A stretch of 64,000 nt of DNA from Blasia pusilla (taxonomy: Eukaryota > Marchantiophyta > Marchantiopsida > Blasiales). The notes under the pieces are model-generated. The model saw nothing but the letters and a program-made list of their open reading frames with translations. It was not told the DNA's origin and ran no database searches. Shown here in pieces: positions 19,301-30,150 of this stretch. Position 1 is the stretch's first letter. Every line of letters begins with the position of its first letter. The position numbers and the translations under genes are program-made. The DNA lies in the NCBI GenBank assembly GCA_050084515.1, contig CM114272.1:11036001-11100000 (forward strand), given 5' to 3'.

Positions 19301-20990
19301 CCGGACTTGACTCATCGCCGATCGGAGTGGATACTCGTTCTTGATGACCCATGATTGCACCGTCTTCCACTTCAGTGACCTCTTCACGCACTGAAGGTTG
19401 AAGAGCTCATCCTCGCTCCCTCCAGTCAAGACCAAGAAACAACCCCTGTCACTCAGATAAGCGTCTGCAAAAGAAAACAAGAGCGCGATCTGGTCATATG
19501 AAAGAGGGACATTCGAGTCTGGGATAGTGTGAGATGGATTGTTGTCCCACAAGCGAAACCCAGAGGGAAAATCTGCGATGAGGAGATCCACCGCCACCTC
19601 CTCAACCATCCCATGGACCGTCTAGGGAGCGTGCCCGTTTCGTTGAAGTTTTCGTCCCAGCATGGTCAATTTGTCCATGGCGGGTATCGACTCCTGGGAA
19701 CTAAAACTTTGCAACTCATCCACAAGATGAGTGGAGTGAATAAGGACATTTTTCCTGGTCGTTGTTTCTCTATGCCTTCCCAAGGATGATGGAGTGTATT
19801 CCACATCCTTATCTGCTCCCTGGGACGAACCAGGCGCCTCCCGCTTTCACTTCTCCCGAGTCTGCGGTCGGCTTGTGGGGGTCTCTGTTACCTTAGACTC
19901 CATTGGATTTTTCTTGGCGGAGGACCTGGTCCAGCCCTCTCAACCTACTCGCCTGGACAATTCCGCCTCTCGCCTTGAGGTATCAGCCTCTTTTTTGGAA
20001 GACTTAGCCTCAGAATTCTTCGATCCCCTCGCCTTTGCTTTCAAACCCGCTGTAGATTTGTCTTGGCGGTGACGACTTTGGACAGAAACTCCGCTGTCTC
20101 GAGGGCTTGCTCCTCCGCATCTCCTTCGAAAAAATCTTGAAGTTGCACAAAATTCAGATATCGTCCCTACCTGCCACCACTGCATCATAGAGCAAGCGTA
20201 GATTTTTTTTGGTTATGTCCTCAGGGTCGTTGAAGTCCAACTAGATTGGGCAATTGTCAACCTCCCAATCGAACATGCCCTGTGCCATCTCCATGTCGTA
20301 CATGGGAAATGCCTCTCCATCAGGCGGAGAAGCCCATAATTTGCAGGTTGCCGGTATTTTTTTCCAGGTACCTGCATTTTTACAATTGATGAGGTACCTG
20401 TACACCATCCGTTGGGTAGCTCTTTGTCGAGATGAATTGGCCGCCTGCTCCTGAAGATCCCGCTTCTTCTTTGCAAAATCCCTTTTTTGGCGTCAATTTC
20501 TTCATCCAGGTCTACCTAAGGGAGGATGTGATTCTTGAACATCATCTTGAAGCCTGGATTTTTTGCGGGCTTGTCTCGGATGTCATCAAGCCATAGTTCA
20601 AAATCTTCTGCACTTTCTAGGTTTGCTTCCTCCGGATCTGGCTCAATCTTCTTCAGCTCCGCTTGAAGACCCACGAGCATGGACTTCCCAAGAAGCCGCA
20701 ACGCGTGCCAGAATGACCATTCAAGTAGCCAATGGGAGATCACTGGATCAGAAACTCCCGAAAGATGGTGTGCCGCCCACTGTTGGGCCTCTGTGCCCTC
20801 GAGACTGATTTTCATCAGTCGGGTTCTCCTAAACTCGGAAATTTTAGACAGTGCAAATCTGTGAACGCGGTCCAAAGACACTTTCTCGCAGATCCGACCA
20901 TGTGGATCTTCGTCTCTCTTCCGCAAGCGCTTGATTATGGCCTTGAGCTCCTTGTAGAATTCCAGGCCAAGTTCGGGGTTCAAAATGGCA
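19301..20990 (-). pseudogene. ParB/methyltransferase-like gene, exon 3 (copy 2)
   Basis: The 5' part (20983-20519) is a 155-codon open stretch not found in copy 1: LGLEFYKELKAIIKRLRK, FRRTRLMKISLEGTE, WHALRLLGKSMLVGLQ, ESAEDFELWLDDIRDK. It is mostly helical and charged. After a TAG at 20516-20518 it rejoins copy 1 homology at FRSRRPIHLDK, then CKLWASPPDGEAF and DPEDITKKNL, with a TAG where copy 1 has TGG. The linker and DLLIADFPSGFRLW (motif IV position), IALLFSFADAYLSDRG and FLVLTGGSEDELFNLQ follow, ending SLKWKTVQSWVIKNEYPLRS before GTAAGT. The catalytic half is the best preserved of the window but has DFPS in place of (D/N/S)PP(Y/F/W). Confidence 0.6.
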
Positions 20991-21089
20991 ATGTATTGCT
21001 ACATCTTGCTTGCAGTGTACTTCGTAGCTGCAAATACTGTAACGTGGCTAAACTTTGCACGTTCAGACGCAGACACGTTCGACTTCGAT

Positions 21090-21920
21090 TGGTTGCAACC
21101 CGTTGGACTTCGACTGGTCGCAACACCTGGTGGTCGAAATGGTAGCACACAAAAAATATTGCAACCCGTTGGAGTCCGACGGGTCGCAACACCTTTTTTT
21201 CTATTACACATATTGCAACACTCACGCAAATTTTGAGACATAATTGCAACCCATCGGAGTCCGACAGATTGCACTTGGATTTGTGATTTTTTGGTCCATC
21301 CATTTTAGTCCTTGGCTACAACCCGTCGGACTCTGACGGGTTGTAAAATGATTTCCATTCGGAGACTGGTTTTCGGAAAAAAATTGCACATATCAACCCG
21401 TCGGAGTCCAACAGGTTGCGCAATTCCTTGTAAATCTCGAATTGGACGCCTAAAAGCAAGCTCTCCTACTCCAACCACCTAATGATGGGGGCAAATACAA
21501 CCCGTTAGAGTCTGACAGGTTGCGCAATTCCTTGTGAAGCTGGAATTGGACGCCTAAAAGCAAGCTCTCCTATTCCGACCACCTACTTGTGGGGGCAAAT
21601 GCAACCCGTCGGAGTCCGACGAGTTGCTTCCAGCCAAAAATATCCCAAAAATAGCGGACAGACAATCGAGCAACTCGTCGGACTCCGACGAGTTGCTTTT
21701 AGGCATCCGATGATTTGTTACCACTAGTTTAACAACTCGTCGGAGTTTGACGGTTTGGAGAACATATAAATCATGCACTCATTTTTACACGCGTTGATGG
21801 TGGACTGGATTCGGTATCCCGGCTTTCTCTGGTGTGCTTGGTCACCAAGCAACCTGTCGGACTCCAATGGTTTGCTTGAAGCTTTCCAATTATGCAACCC
21901 GTCTGACACCGACGCGTTGA
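21090..21920. repeat. palindrome array in intron 2 (copy 2)
   Basis: About eleven palindromes start near 21094, 21161, 21243, 21319, 21392, 21497, 21600, 21670, 21730, 21850 and 21894. One at 21670-21696 is a perfect dyad with CTCG/CGAG arms. Two neighbouring units share the flanking text TAAAAGCAAGCTCTCCTA, which shows local tandem duplication. Confidence 0.85.
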
Positions 21921-21951
21921 AGCAATCAAAATTAAGGAAGAGGAAACTTAC

Positions 21952-22423
21952 GTGTTCATGGCATGCATTGCCATTTCTATGTTGCCATGTGATGAGGAAA
22001 TGGATGGAGCACGACTGTCTTAACGCAAAAATGCGCCTCCAATGAATTTGGGCACTCCTCTACAAACTGGGTCCACGCCATGTACTTGTGGTTTCCATCC
22101 CAGATGAAGAAGTAAAGGTTCCGCATCCAACTAAATTGCGTCCGCTCAATCAATCTTCTGAACTCCTCATCTCTCATCCTCGAGAATGTATCCAGCGCTT
22201 ACAAGTCCTTTTCTGTCACCAGCGCTTGGGTTCCATGTTCATCGTAAGGCTGAACATAGAATAGAGGGAAGCTGTCGACGTAGGATGTTGTCGCTACCGA
22301 TTGTTTCAACTTTGCAATATCCTCCTCCGACTGAATTTCGCGGACGTACTCCATTGTCCGCAATCGACAAAGTGGAATTCTCGGGACATTTTGGCCCTCC
22401 ATAAGTGCCATCTGCTTAATAAT
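21952..22423 (-). pseudogene. ParB-like domain exon 2 (copy 2)
   Basis: The acceptor ATGGCAG precedes IIKQMALMEGQN. The sequence is parallel to copy 1 and keeps Trp in WDGNHKYMAW, where copy 1 has a stop. Its own breaks are a TAA after EKDL (about 22198-22200) and a one-base deletion near the 3' end. The exon ends ATGAACAC|GTAAGT with an intact donor (21951-21950). Comparing the copies shows that the ancestor had an open ParB-like exon of about 157 codons. Confidence 0.6.
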
Positions 22424-22511
22424 CTGCCATAATGGGGACCAAGTCAATAAACTATATTGTTTTATCAATGAATTGCATCATTGGCCTTCACATAACTCAA
22501 AAATTTCTTAC

Positions 22512-23095
22512 CCGCTCAAAGATTGGGTCGGTCTCTTGGCCCGCCAACTGCTCTGGGACAACAACTGGCAAGTCCACATGAAACTCATCGATCCGATAAA
22601 GGTCGATTTCTTCGGCCGGGCTCAAAGACGAGGAAGACTATTCTCTTGCTTCTTCAAAGATGTCCACCATCTCCACGCTTGTCGTCCTCATGACCTCATC
22701 GTCCGTCACTTGAACTTCGGCCATTTCCTCAACTGATTTTACATTCATGGTGTCCCCAGACTTCATCGGGGATATTTCCTGCATCTCAACACTCTCCGCT
22801 GGACGGGTTGGGCTTTCTTCAATGGCAATCACTTTTTCCCTTCTAGCTTTTGCCATTCTACTCTCCTCACGGACGCGTCCAAATGCTTTTTCTAATGTTT
22901 CTCGTCGGCGACTCTTTTCTTCAAGGCCTACGATGCCTCAGCCTTGGCGTTTTGTTTTTCGAGCGCCTCCAGAACACGTTTTGCAAGATGCCCATGCCTG
23001 TGCATATCTGCTTCCCTTTCCCGCTCCTCTATCTCTTGCTGCCTTATCTCATTGGCCGAACAAGGCCCTGGAGATGGTGACGCAGGATTCCTCAT
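22512..23095 (-). pseudogene. coiled-coil N-terminal exon 1 (copy 2)
   Basis: A possible ATG at 23095-23093 starts MRNPASPSPGP and continues ANEIRQQEIEEREREA, as in copy 1. Two stops and a frameshift lie in the middle (about 22850-22935). The rest reads MAKARREKVIAIEESP..., an acidic region, EEIDLYRIDEFHVDLP and ETDPIFER before GCGG|GTAAGA. It includes codons intact where copy 1 is nonsense, and the reverse. Confidence 0.5.
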
Positions 23096-23372
23096 GGACT
23101 TGGGAGTGATGCTCCCTACCTTGCTTGCTTGCGTTTTTTCCTTGTCATGGTTCCCGTCAATGCTTCCTCCTCGTCAGTCTAGTCTCTTTGTGAGCACGAA
23201 AATTTCCTCGAATGGTCTCGCGATGAATCATCATGATCCTAGACCCAACTCTCTTTGCGTTTCGTGATGAAGCGCCCTCATCCTCCTCACTCCCCTTGGT
23301 ATCTGGTTAGCTGCTGCGCCGAAGAGCACATGAAATTGTGAAACAAAAAATGGAAATGAGCGAAACCTCGGC

Positions 23373-23380
23373 TATTTATA
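23373..23380 (-). promoter_or_regulatory. TATA box, minus-strand gene (copy 2)
   Basis: TATAAATA on the minus strand within AAAAGTATAAATAGC, matching the copy 1 promoter at 7599-7606. Confidence 0.6.
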
Positions 23381-23469
23381 CTTTTCAAGCTGTTGAGCTG
23401 ACCGTTGGGTCGCACCGTTGCACCGACGGCGACGTGTCGGCCGTTATGGAACTTTGGACATAGGAACCC

Positions 23470-23900
23470 AGCCAACCCGACGGTCTCCAACGGGTTGCAC
23501 ACTTCCCGCGTCTTGGGGATGCATGGCGAGTTGCCCAGGAAACTTGTCCGAGACCCATGGGTTGCACGCATCCGTCCTCCTCGTGTAACAAGCCGAGCTA
23601 CCTTGGCAACCTGTCGGAGACCGACAGGTTGCACGCCTCCCCCGTCTTGGGATAACAAGGCGAGGTACCCGTCGGTGGCCGACGGGTTGCACACTCCTTC
23701 ATGTTGGTGTTACAAGGCGAGGTACCCGCGCAACCTGTCAGAGGTTGACCGGTTGCACGCTTCCCTCATATTGGGATTACAAGGAGAGGTAATCGGGCAA
23801 CCCATCCGATACCGATAGGTTGCACACTTTTCTCTCCCTCGTGTAACAATGCGACAAAGCATAGTTCCGAGGCAACGCGTCGCCCTCCGACGGGTTACAA
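23470..23900. repeat. 66-bp periodic palindrome array in promoter (copy 2)
   Basis: Palindromes start near 23473, 23539, 23606, 23665, 23730, 23797 and 23873, mostly 59-67 bp apart. Shared spacers include AAGGCGAGGTACCCG. The unit at 23606-23632 is nearly perfectly symmetric with CCTG/CAGG arms. It is homologous in layout to 7695-8240. Confidence 0.85.
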
Positions 23901-24345
23901 GGTCTACCTCGAGTTGGACACTTCCCGACATACGGCAAAACTGCACTCACGGTTTGCACGATTAATTGAATAAGATAAATTGACGCGAGATGCAAAAGCG
24001 AAAGAAATGTTAGGTACCTTTGGATCCCGTAACAGTCCCCAACGGTTTTCCGTAGCAAATCCATGCGATGTCTTGTATTTGATGCTAGGAATCTCGACTC
24101 AAATCACATTGGTCAGACAAGAAGGGGGGTACCAACCCAAGGGACTCCGACGGGTTGCAACTCGCATTGGGACACTAAAAGAAAATGGAACTTCGAGATT
24201 CGCAACCCACGTTTATGATTCCCAAATTCTGCAACCCATCGGACTCCGACAGGTTCCAACAGGATTGAATCCATTCCGTCAGACAATCTCACCTACCAAA
24301 CAACATCTCGTCAATCCAATTATGTCAAGAGAATCTGAGTCACTA

Positions 24346-24360
24346 TTCACTATAAATTAA
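24346..24360 (+). promoter_or_regulatory. TATA box, transposase gene (copy 2)
   Basis: TTCACTATAAATTAA is identical to copy 1. It is followed by a (CTCATT)n-type leader expansion (about 24364-24400) and the conserved ATGGATAATTATG at 24439. Confidence 0.65.
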
Positions 24361-24438
24361 ACATTCTCATTCTCATTCTCATTCCCATTCTCAATCTTAT
24401 TCTTAATCTCTGTCTCCTCCCGGTGGAATCTTCTGGGA

Positions 24439-24900
24439 ATGGATAATTATGTGAAGCTCACTTGTGGCACTCATCTAGCGGCCCTTCCTCAATCAGAAAT
24501 AGTTTGACCGCAAGCTCGTGAGTCTTTCATACCAGTGGATGAAAATTTTCTCTCAGTTTGATTTCTTCTCCAAATTGGAATCATCTTTTTGTCCAAGGAT
24601 ATTAGGGTGGACGGTTTGGAGGACATAATAGGTGAGACAGTCCTGCCAATGATTGCACACTGTAAAGTATGGAATCAACAACACTGTAAATTTAAGTGTC
24701 ACAGGGGTGTACGTGGTGTATGTGTATGTTCATGTGACGACTTTGTCCAAAGAGAGACAAGTGGGAAAAGGTATTTCCCTTGTAAGCACATGTACGATGT
24801 GTTGCTTGTAGTTTTAAGAGAGTCGAAAGGTAGGAGTAGGAATCCACCAACCAATTCTGTCCCTCAAAGAAGTGCAAAGTATTTTAAACAAACCACTTTG
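24439..24900 (+). pseudogene. transposase remnant, copy 2 (internal deletion)
   Basis: The start and first codons match copy 1. At about 24672 (GTATGGAATC) the sequence jumps to the equivalent of copy 1 position 12254 (AACAACACTG), fusing the N-terminus to the SWIM-finger region (24727-24789, CSCDDF...YFPCKH). The DNA-binding module, DDE core and intron are missing. This is the typical internal-deletion form of a DNA transposon. Confidence 0.75.
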
Positions 24901-25303
24901 AGGATGCAAAATGAGGTTTTAGATTGTACTTTCATTTTTCCATAACCTTCACTTTGAGCTTTAACTCTATTCAGCCCAGGTCAAATGATAGATTTTTTCC
25001 AAACCTTGGATGGAAAAAGTGATTGGTTCCACACTTATGATTCCACTGATTTTTCAGTTTTCTAAATTTTTGCAATTTGCAACTCGTCGGACTCAGATGG
25101 GTTGCCAAAATGTGGAAGAGGAAAAAAAATTTGTGGGAGTGCTTTAGAACTAAGCAGAAAAGTGCAAAAAAATCACACAAAAAGTTTCCTCTCTTCAACC
25201 CAACGGAAACTCTCTTCAAATCACAGGAAACTCTCTTAAAAAAAAGTATCTCTTTCGGTTGAAGGTAGTTTCCTCTCTCCTCTCTCCTCTCCTCTTATCG
25301 CAC

Positions 25304-25647
25304 CTCAAGAATAGTAAAAGTCCTTTTAAGGCCCACTGATAAAACACCCAAGAAATCCTTTCATGGATTGACCCAATATGATTCCAAAATTGGGATAGTC
25401 ATTAATTGTTCAAAATTAATATAGGTCTAGGAACAAATGCACCCATTCTTGCACATGAAGTACTATTGTATATATATATTGTAACTCCTTTCCATGATAA
25501 TTGCAACTCCTCAATTAGAGGAGACAATAGATATAAAGGTTATTGGATGTCAAACTCTCTTTCCCATCCATAATCATAGGTAACTGTATGAAAAAAATCT
25601 TGATGGAATAGATGAGAAGGTAGATCTCTAATCATAATCATATGTTT
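25304..25647. other. AT-rich flank, nothing recognised
   Basis: The palindrome family stops here. The sequence is AT-rich and non-coding, with a short TA run (about 25475-25483). Confidence 0.4.
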
Positions 25648-26330
25648 GTAACCCTCATGACCAAACGCACGCCAATGCAAAACATGAGAACTCTAGTGGG
25701 CTCACTCAAGGGTGGAAGTATGTTGAAGTCTCACGAGTGAGACATGATTTGTAGAAGAGAGTCTTGACGGTCAACTCAAATTAGAGGGACCGTGACCTAA
25801 TAGAACAAGACAAACATAAAGTCGGACTTGAGAAGAGCTTAAGTCTCACAAGAGTTGGGCGTCAAGGGGACTACGACCAAACTTGAAACTTGATTAAGCG
25901 TTGGGGATTCTCTATGTTTGAGGTCATAACAACTAGACCCAAGATGCATTTGGGATAAATAAGGTGGTGTTGGAAATCTTGTGAGAAGAAAATTCCAAGG
26001 TACTAAAAATCCCAAAAATGTATGAGTAGAGATCTAGAAACCATCCCCAAGCTATCAGAATAGTAGTTAGATTGAGGGGCATAAGAAGAAGCCCAAGAGG
26101 AATTTCCTAAAGGTAGGGAGGGGTGGGGATCTTTAGAAATATATATAAGGGGGAGTACCTCCAAAAGTGTTTGGAACCTTAATCCCACCTTGGGAACCAT
26201 GGGTGTGAACCAAAGGCATTGAATGGATTGAGAGATTAACTTCAAGGTTTGGATACCAAGCCAAGTCAAGTGGACTAGTTATGGACACCAACTTTGGATC
26301 TTGACTTGTGATTTAGATATCGAGTCTCGA
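25648..26330 (+). repeat. dispersed repeat, copy A
   Basis: It shares ordered blocks with 27313-27885 (CTCATGACCAAACGCACGCC against CTCATAACCAAACACATGCC; AGTCTCACGAGTGAGACATG; ATATATATAAGGGGGAG; GGGAACCATGGGTGTGAACC) and, inverted, with 32280-32660. Identity is moderate. The ATATATATAAG motif followed by non-coding sequence could be an LTR or non-autonomous-element promoter. No coding capacity was seen. Confidence 0.6.
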
Positions 26331-27312
26331 TTAAAGACTTGCTCGAGGTTCTTTGGGAAATTGGGACCGCCAACATGCTAGCACCATTTTAGCTTCCTAA
26401 ACTATAAAGGAAATATATCCCAAGTCTTGAAGAACTTTCCTGCATTGGGGAGTGTGGGGTTAGGTTGGTATCTGACTCCGTCTAGATTGGTTGAGATTGA
26501 AGAATGGCTCAAGACCAAGACTTGGTAAATACAAGGTTGGTTGATCCAAACCTTGGCTAATATGAGTATGATTGTGTATAGATTAGCAAGAACTAAGGAG
26601 AGAGTGGCCCACCACATGCAAGCTTGCGTGACATATTTGACTGACATTCAAGGGAGTAGGCACACAATATAGATGATCAATGTAGCATTAGGGCTCGGAC
26701 AATTTATTTTAGTCCGTCCTTTTTTTACCAGATATGTACATGCCTACACGGTTTTTAAAATTTTGATCCAGTCTCGTTCCTACAAGGCTTCGTCGTCTCC
26801 GGTTTTCTTCCGGTGGACTGAAGTTTTGTCCAACGGATGATAGGCCTGCGCGTTATTTTTCCATGTGTTCACTCACAAAATTAACGTGAAAGCTCTACTA
26901 AACCATTAATAACTTGTATTAACTCCTCACTAACCTCTGTTAACTCCCATTACAACCCCTACTAATCTTGATCACTCTCTAAAATTTCTGACTACTTCTA
27001 CTCTCAATCGTCAAGACTACTGGCAGATATAATTAGAGTCAAATGATTTCCTAGACTCTAACTTTCGTGGCCGGTGACCATTCCAAGAAAATATATTTTC
27101 AAATCGGTAAAACACATTTGGGAACCGGCACCTTTTACAAAGAATGCCAGTTCTATCCGAGCCTTGTGTAGCATAGATCCATTGCCCAAAGTGGTGGTGT
27201 TGGTGGAAAACATCCATTGACATTCCTAATCATATAAGGTAGATAATAATGGTGTTTTGGAGAGTTTCTTAATTGATATTTGAAAGCTCCGTTAAAAAAA
27301 AATACTCTTCAT
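26331..27312. other. AT-rich intergenic, no gene seen
   Basis: Open frames are short (81 codons or fewer) and have no family signature. Confidence 0.4.
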
Positions 27313-27885
27313 GTTGCAACCCTCATAACCAAACACATGCCAATAAGCATGTAGAACATGTGAACACTAGTGGCATGGGCTTAAAGTAGGATTGAAGCAT
27401 GTTGCAGTCTCATGAGTGAGACATGACGCAAAAGCAAGCCTTCATAGGTATTGTAACCTAGCAAAGCAAGATTGAACATTAAATGGGACTTGAGAATATC
27501 TTTAGTCCCACAAGAGTTGGGCGCCAAGTAGATTCCAACCTGACTTGGAATTGGATTGATCAGTTGAAGGTTCTCTCTATTTCAAGTTATAATGGCTAGA
27601 TCCTACACGTGATTGACATTAATAAGGTGTCTTTGGAAATCTTATAAGAAGAAAATTACAACGCACTTAAAATCTCGACAAACACGTGATACTCCAGAAA
27701 GCATTGTGACATTCTCAGAAATGATAATTGGATCGAGGGCCATAAGAAGAAAACCAAGAGGATTTTCCCAAATGTAGGGCGGGATGGGGAACTATAACTA
27801 TATATAAGAGGAAGGATCTCCAAGGATTTTTGGAACTTAAAACCCATATTGGGAACCATAAGGATCAACTAAGGGCACGATGTCA
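27313..27885 (+). repeat. dispersed repeat, copy B (5' part)
   Basis: Parallel to copy A up to AACTAAGGGCACGATG (copy A: AACCAAAGGCATTGAATG). Homology then stops and resumes near 30010, so the copy appears split by an insertion. Confidence 0.55.
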
Positions 27886-30009
27886 TGTTTCTTCGAGTAA
27901 GGATGGACATTTTGGTTGCGGTAGTTATTGATGCAAGACAAATTATCTCACAAGTTTATCTTGTTCAGTATAGAATCATGACATGTACTCTCTATTCTCT
28001 AACGATGAGGATCACAAATAGTTGTGTTTAGGCAATCACTTGTTCATGGCACAAAATCCCGAAATTCCTAACTATGAAATCTCAGTAAACTACTTTGCAC
28101 TTGTACACTAGGAAAATGACACAACTAGTATTGAATCCTACTCGAGCAGACCTAATTCAATCCATAAGTTGCTAAATGAGTATATACAATGTAAAATCCC
28201 AAGTCTTGCCATAGGTGACCATTGAAAGTATCACCTGAGTTGGTGACTGCATGACTTTGTCCATAAATGCCTCTTCAAAATTGTAGACCAGATAACGAAT
28301 AAACTAGTGCTTATCTACAAAGAGGATCTTTACATGGTATGGATTAAGGAAAGAAAAATCAGATACCACTCGTACGTGCTGTATCTCTACCCATGGTTCA
28401 CAAACATTATCTACCATCTTGTCTCTCCCTACATAGTTTTAAATCATGGGTGATGGCTAGAATTATTCCCTCAAAATCATGAAAGAGTGACAAGTTTCTT
28501 AAAATTATTCTACACTCATTAATATCCAAACCCCTCAAGAATGGCTTATGGTTGATTTATTCTTCTAAGAGGTTTTATCTACTCTTATTGAAAGAGTAAC
28601 CAAGTCTTATACCATAGTCTCAAGAATAGTAAGCACAACTCTCCTAAGATAAGATATCGCTCCAAAGTAGTTGGCTCTACATTCATCCAAATTCTCAAAC
28701 TCCTTAAGAATGGATTATGGCCAAGATATTCTCCCAAGAGGGTCTCGTGCGCATACATATCGCTACACAATATACATCGCTTTCACCGAACAAACACACA
28801 AACATACACTATCCCATGCTAACTCATGAAATACACACGACGAGATAAGAAGTATCAAAATATTTCCAATGTAAATCGATCAAATCTCTCCATCAACATC
28901 TCACACCAAGATCTCAAAGGTGTGCACTCTCTCTCATGTCAAACCAAACCCACTTTCCTAATGAGAGATTTGGGTTATACACACAATGCAAGGAGGACCA
29001 TAGCTCAACCAGCTCATGCTAAGAGGTTCATCAAAGAGAGAATGGGCTCTCAAGCTCTCTCTCTTGGAGCTATACCCCATTCCCTCTCCCAAGCCCTCTC
29101 CACGGTAACCTATGCTCGTAGGTCACCTTCTTAGCTCTTGATGTATTGTAGCGGGTCAAGAGATACTTCTCAAAGTGAGATGTCAACAATACAAAAATGG
29201 AATGTGATCCGAAATAGTAAGGTCCTCGATATGGCTCCAAATGAGCCCAAACGAAGGGGAAACCTGCTTTCGGAGATTACTCGTGGCTTCAAGAGGTTAT
29301 CGTCGATCTCCTGAGGCTGCCCTCTGGTATCTCTGAAGGCGCTCTATTAGATCTTGTCGATCTATCCTAACATGTGTGACAAGGGATAATGCATTCTCAT
29401 TGGAAGAGCAAGGAAACCCAATACCTTTCTCTTAAGAATGATAAAGATAACTCGAGAAAAATGAAATTCAAGGTGAACCCTTGAAATTTCATTGTCTTTG
29501 TATTCTAATAAGGGATTTGCAAGAGTACAAAGTAAGGCCAATCCTATATTGTATCGCATTACTTTATCTCGAAGCTCAGCTAATCTCCTTTGGAAACAAG
29601 TAGATTTTTTTTTTTTTCCTCATAAAATACCATCATAAAAACCATTTCAAATCCTTGGAACTACCCCAACTACCCTAATCTTTACTTCTTCATTAACCAT
29701 GACTACTTTAGTTTTATTATCATTAATACACTAATCCATCATTCTACTTTTATGTTTCGCGTGCCTCGTTTACGACATCTTTTCCTAGTTGTTGGGCCCG
29801 TATAAATGAGATACACACAAACCCACTGATTTAAATATTTTTTTCATGCCTCATTTATGACCGCTTTTCCAAAATTTTGGCCTGCATAAATGAGATACCA
29901 TTAATAGGGTTAAACATTATTATTTTTCCTAAGCTAGTCACTTAATACTTATATAAAATCTCTTTAATAACAATAAAAGTGAAATATATTTGTTAGATCA
30001 TTTTATCCT
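27886..30009. other. probable insertion splitting repeat copy B
   Basis: About 2.1 kb lie between the two halves of repeat copy B. It has no recognisable coding frame; small plus-strand frames such as 28826-29134 look fortuitous. I found no clear terminal repeats. A 4-bp ACGA near both edges is too short to call a target duplication. Confidence 0.35.
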
Positions 30010-30150
30010 ACGACAATGGGATTGATTGAAAATTTGATTTAAGGGTTTTCACACCAAGCCAAATCTAGATGGACTAGTTACAAACACTAACCTGACTCAA
30101 ATATTAAGTCAAAAATTCTTTAAGACTTGGGACGGACTTGAGACAATAGT
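30010..30150 (+). repeat. dispersed repeat, copy B (3' part)
   Basis: ACACCAAGCCAAATCTAGATG and GACTAGTTACAAACACTAAC correspond to copy A at about 26255-26300. Confidence 0.5.

Larger units (their letters stand above)
18026..25303 (+). mobile_element. MULE-like transposon copy 2 (deletion derivative)
   Basis: It has the same orientation and gene order as copy 1. It begins with a remnant of the left TIR (18026-18210, matching about 2317-2505) that jumps directly to the inner zone. The minus-strand ParB/methyltransferase-like relic (18270-23095), divergent promoter (23373-24360) and transposase start are present. The transposase is cut at 24672 and resumes near the SWIM finger, removing about 3.5 kb relative to copy 1. 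The element match ends at CGCACCTC (about 25303) with no right TIR. Confidence 0.75.
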
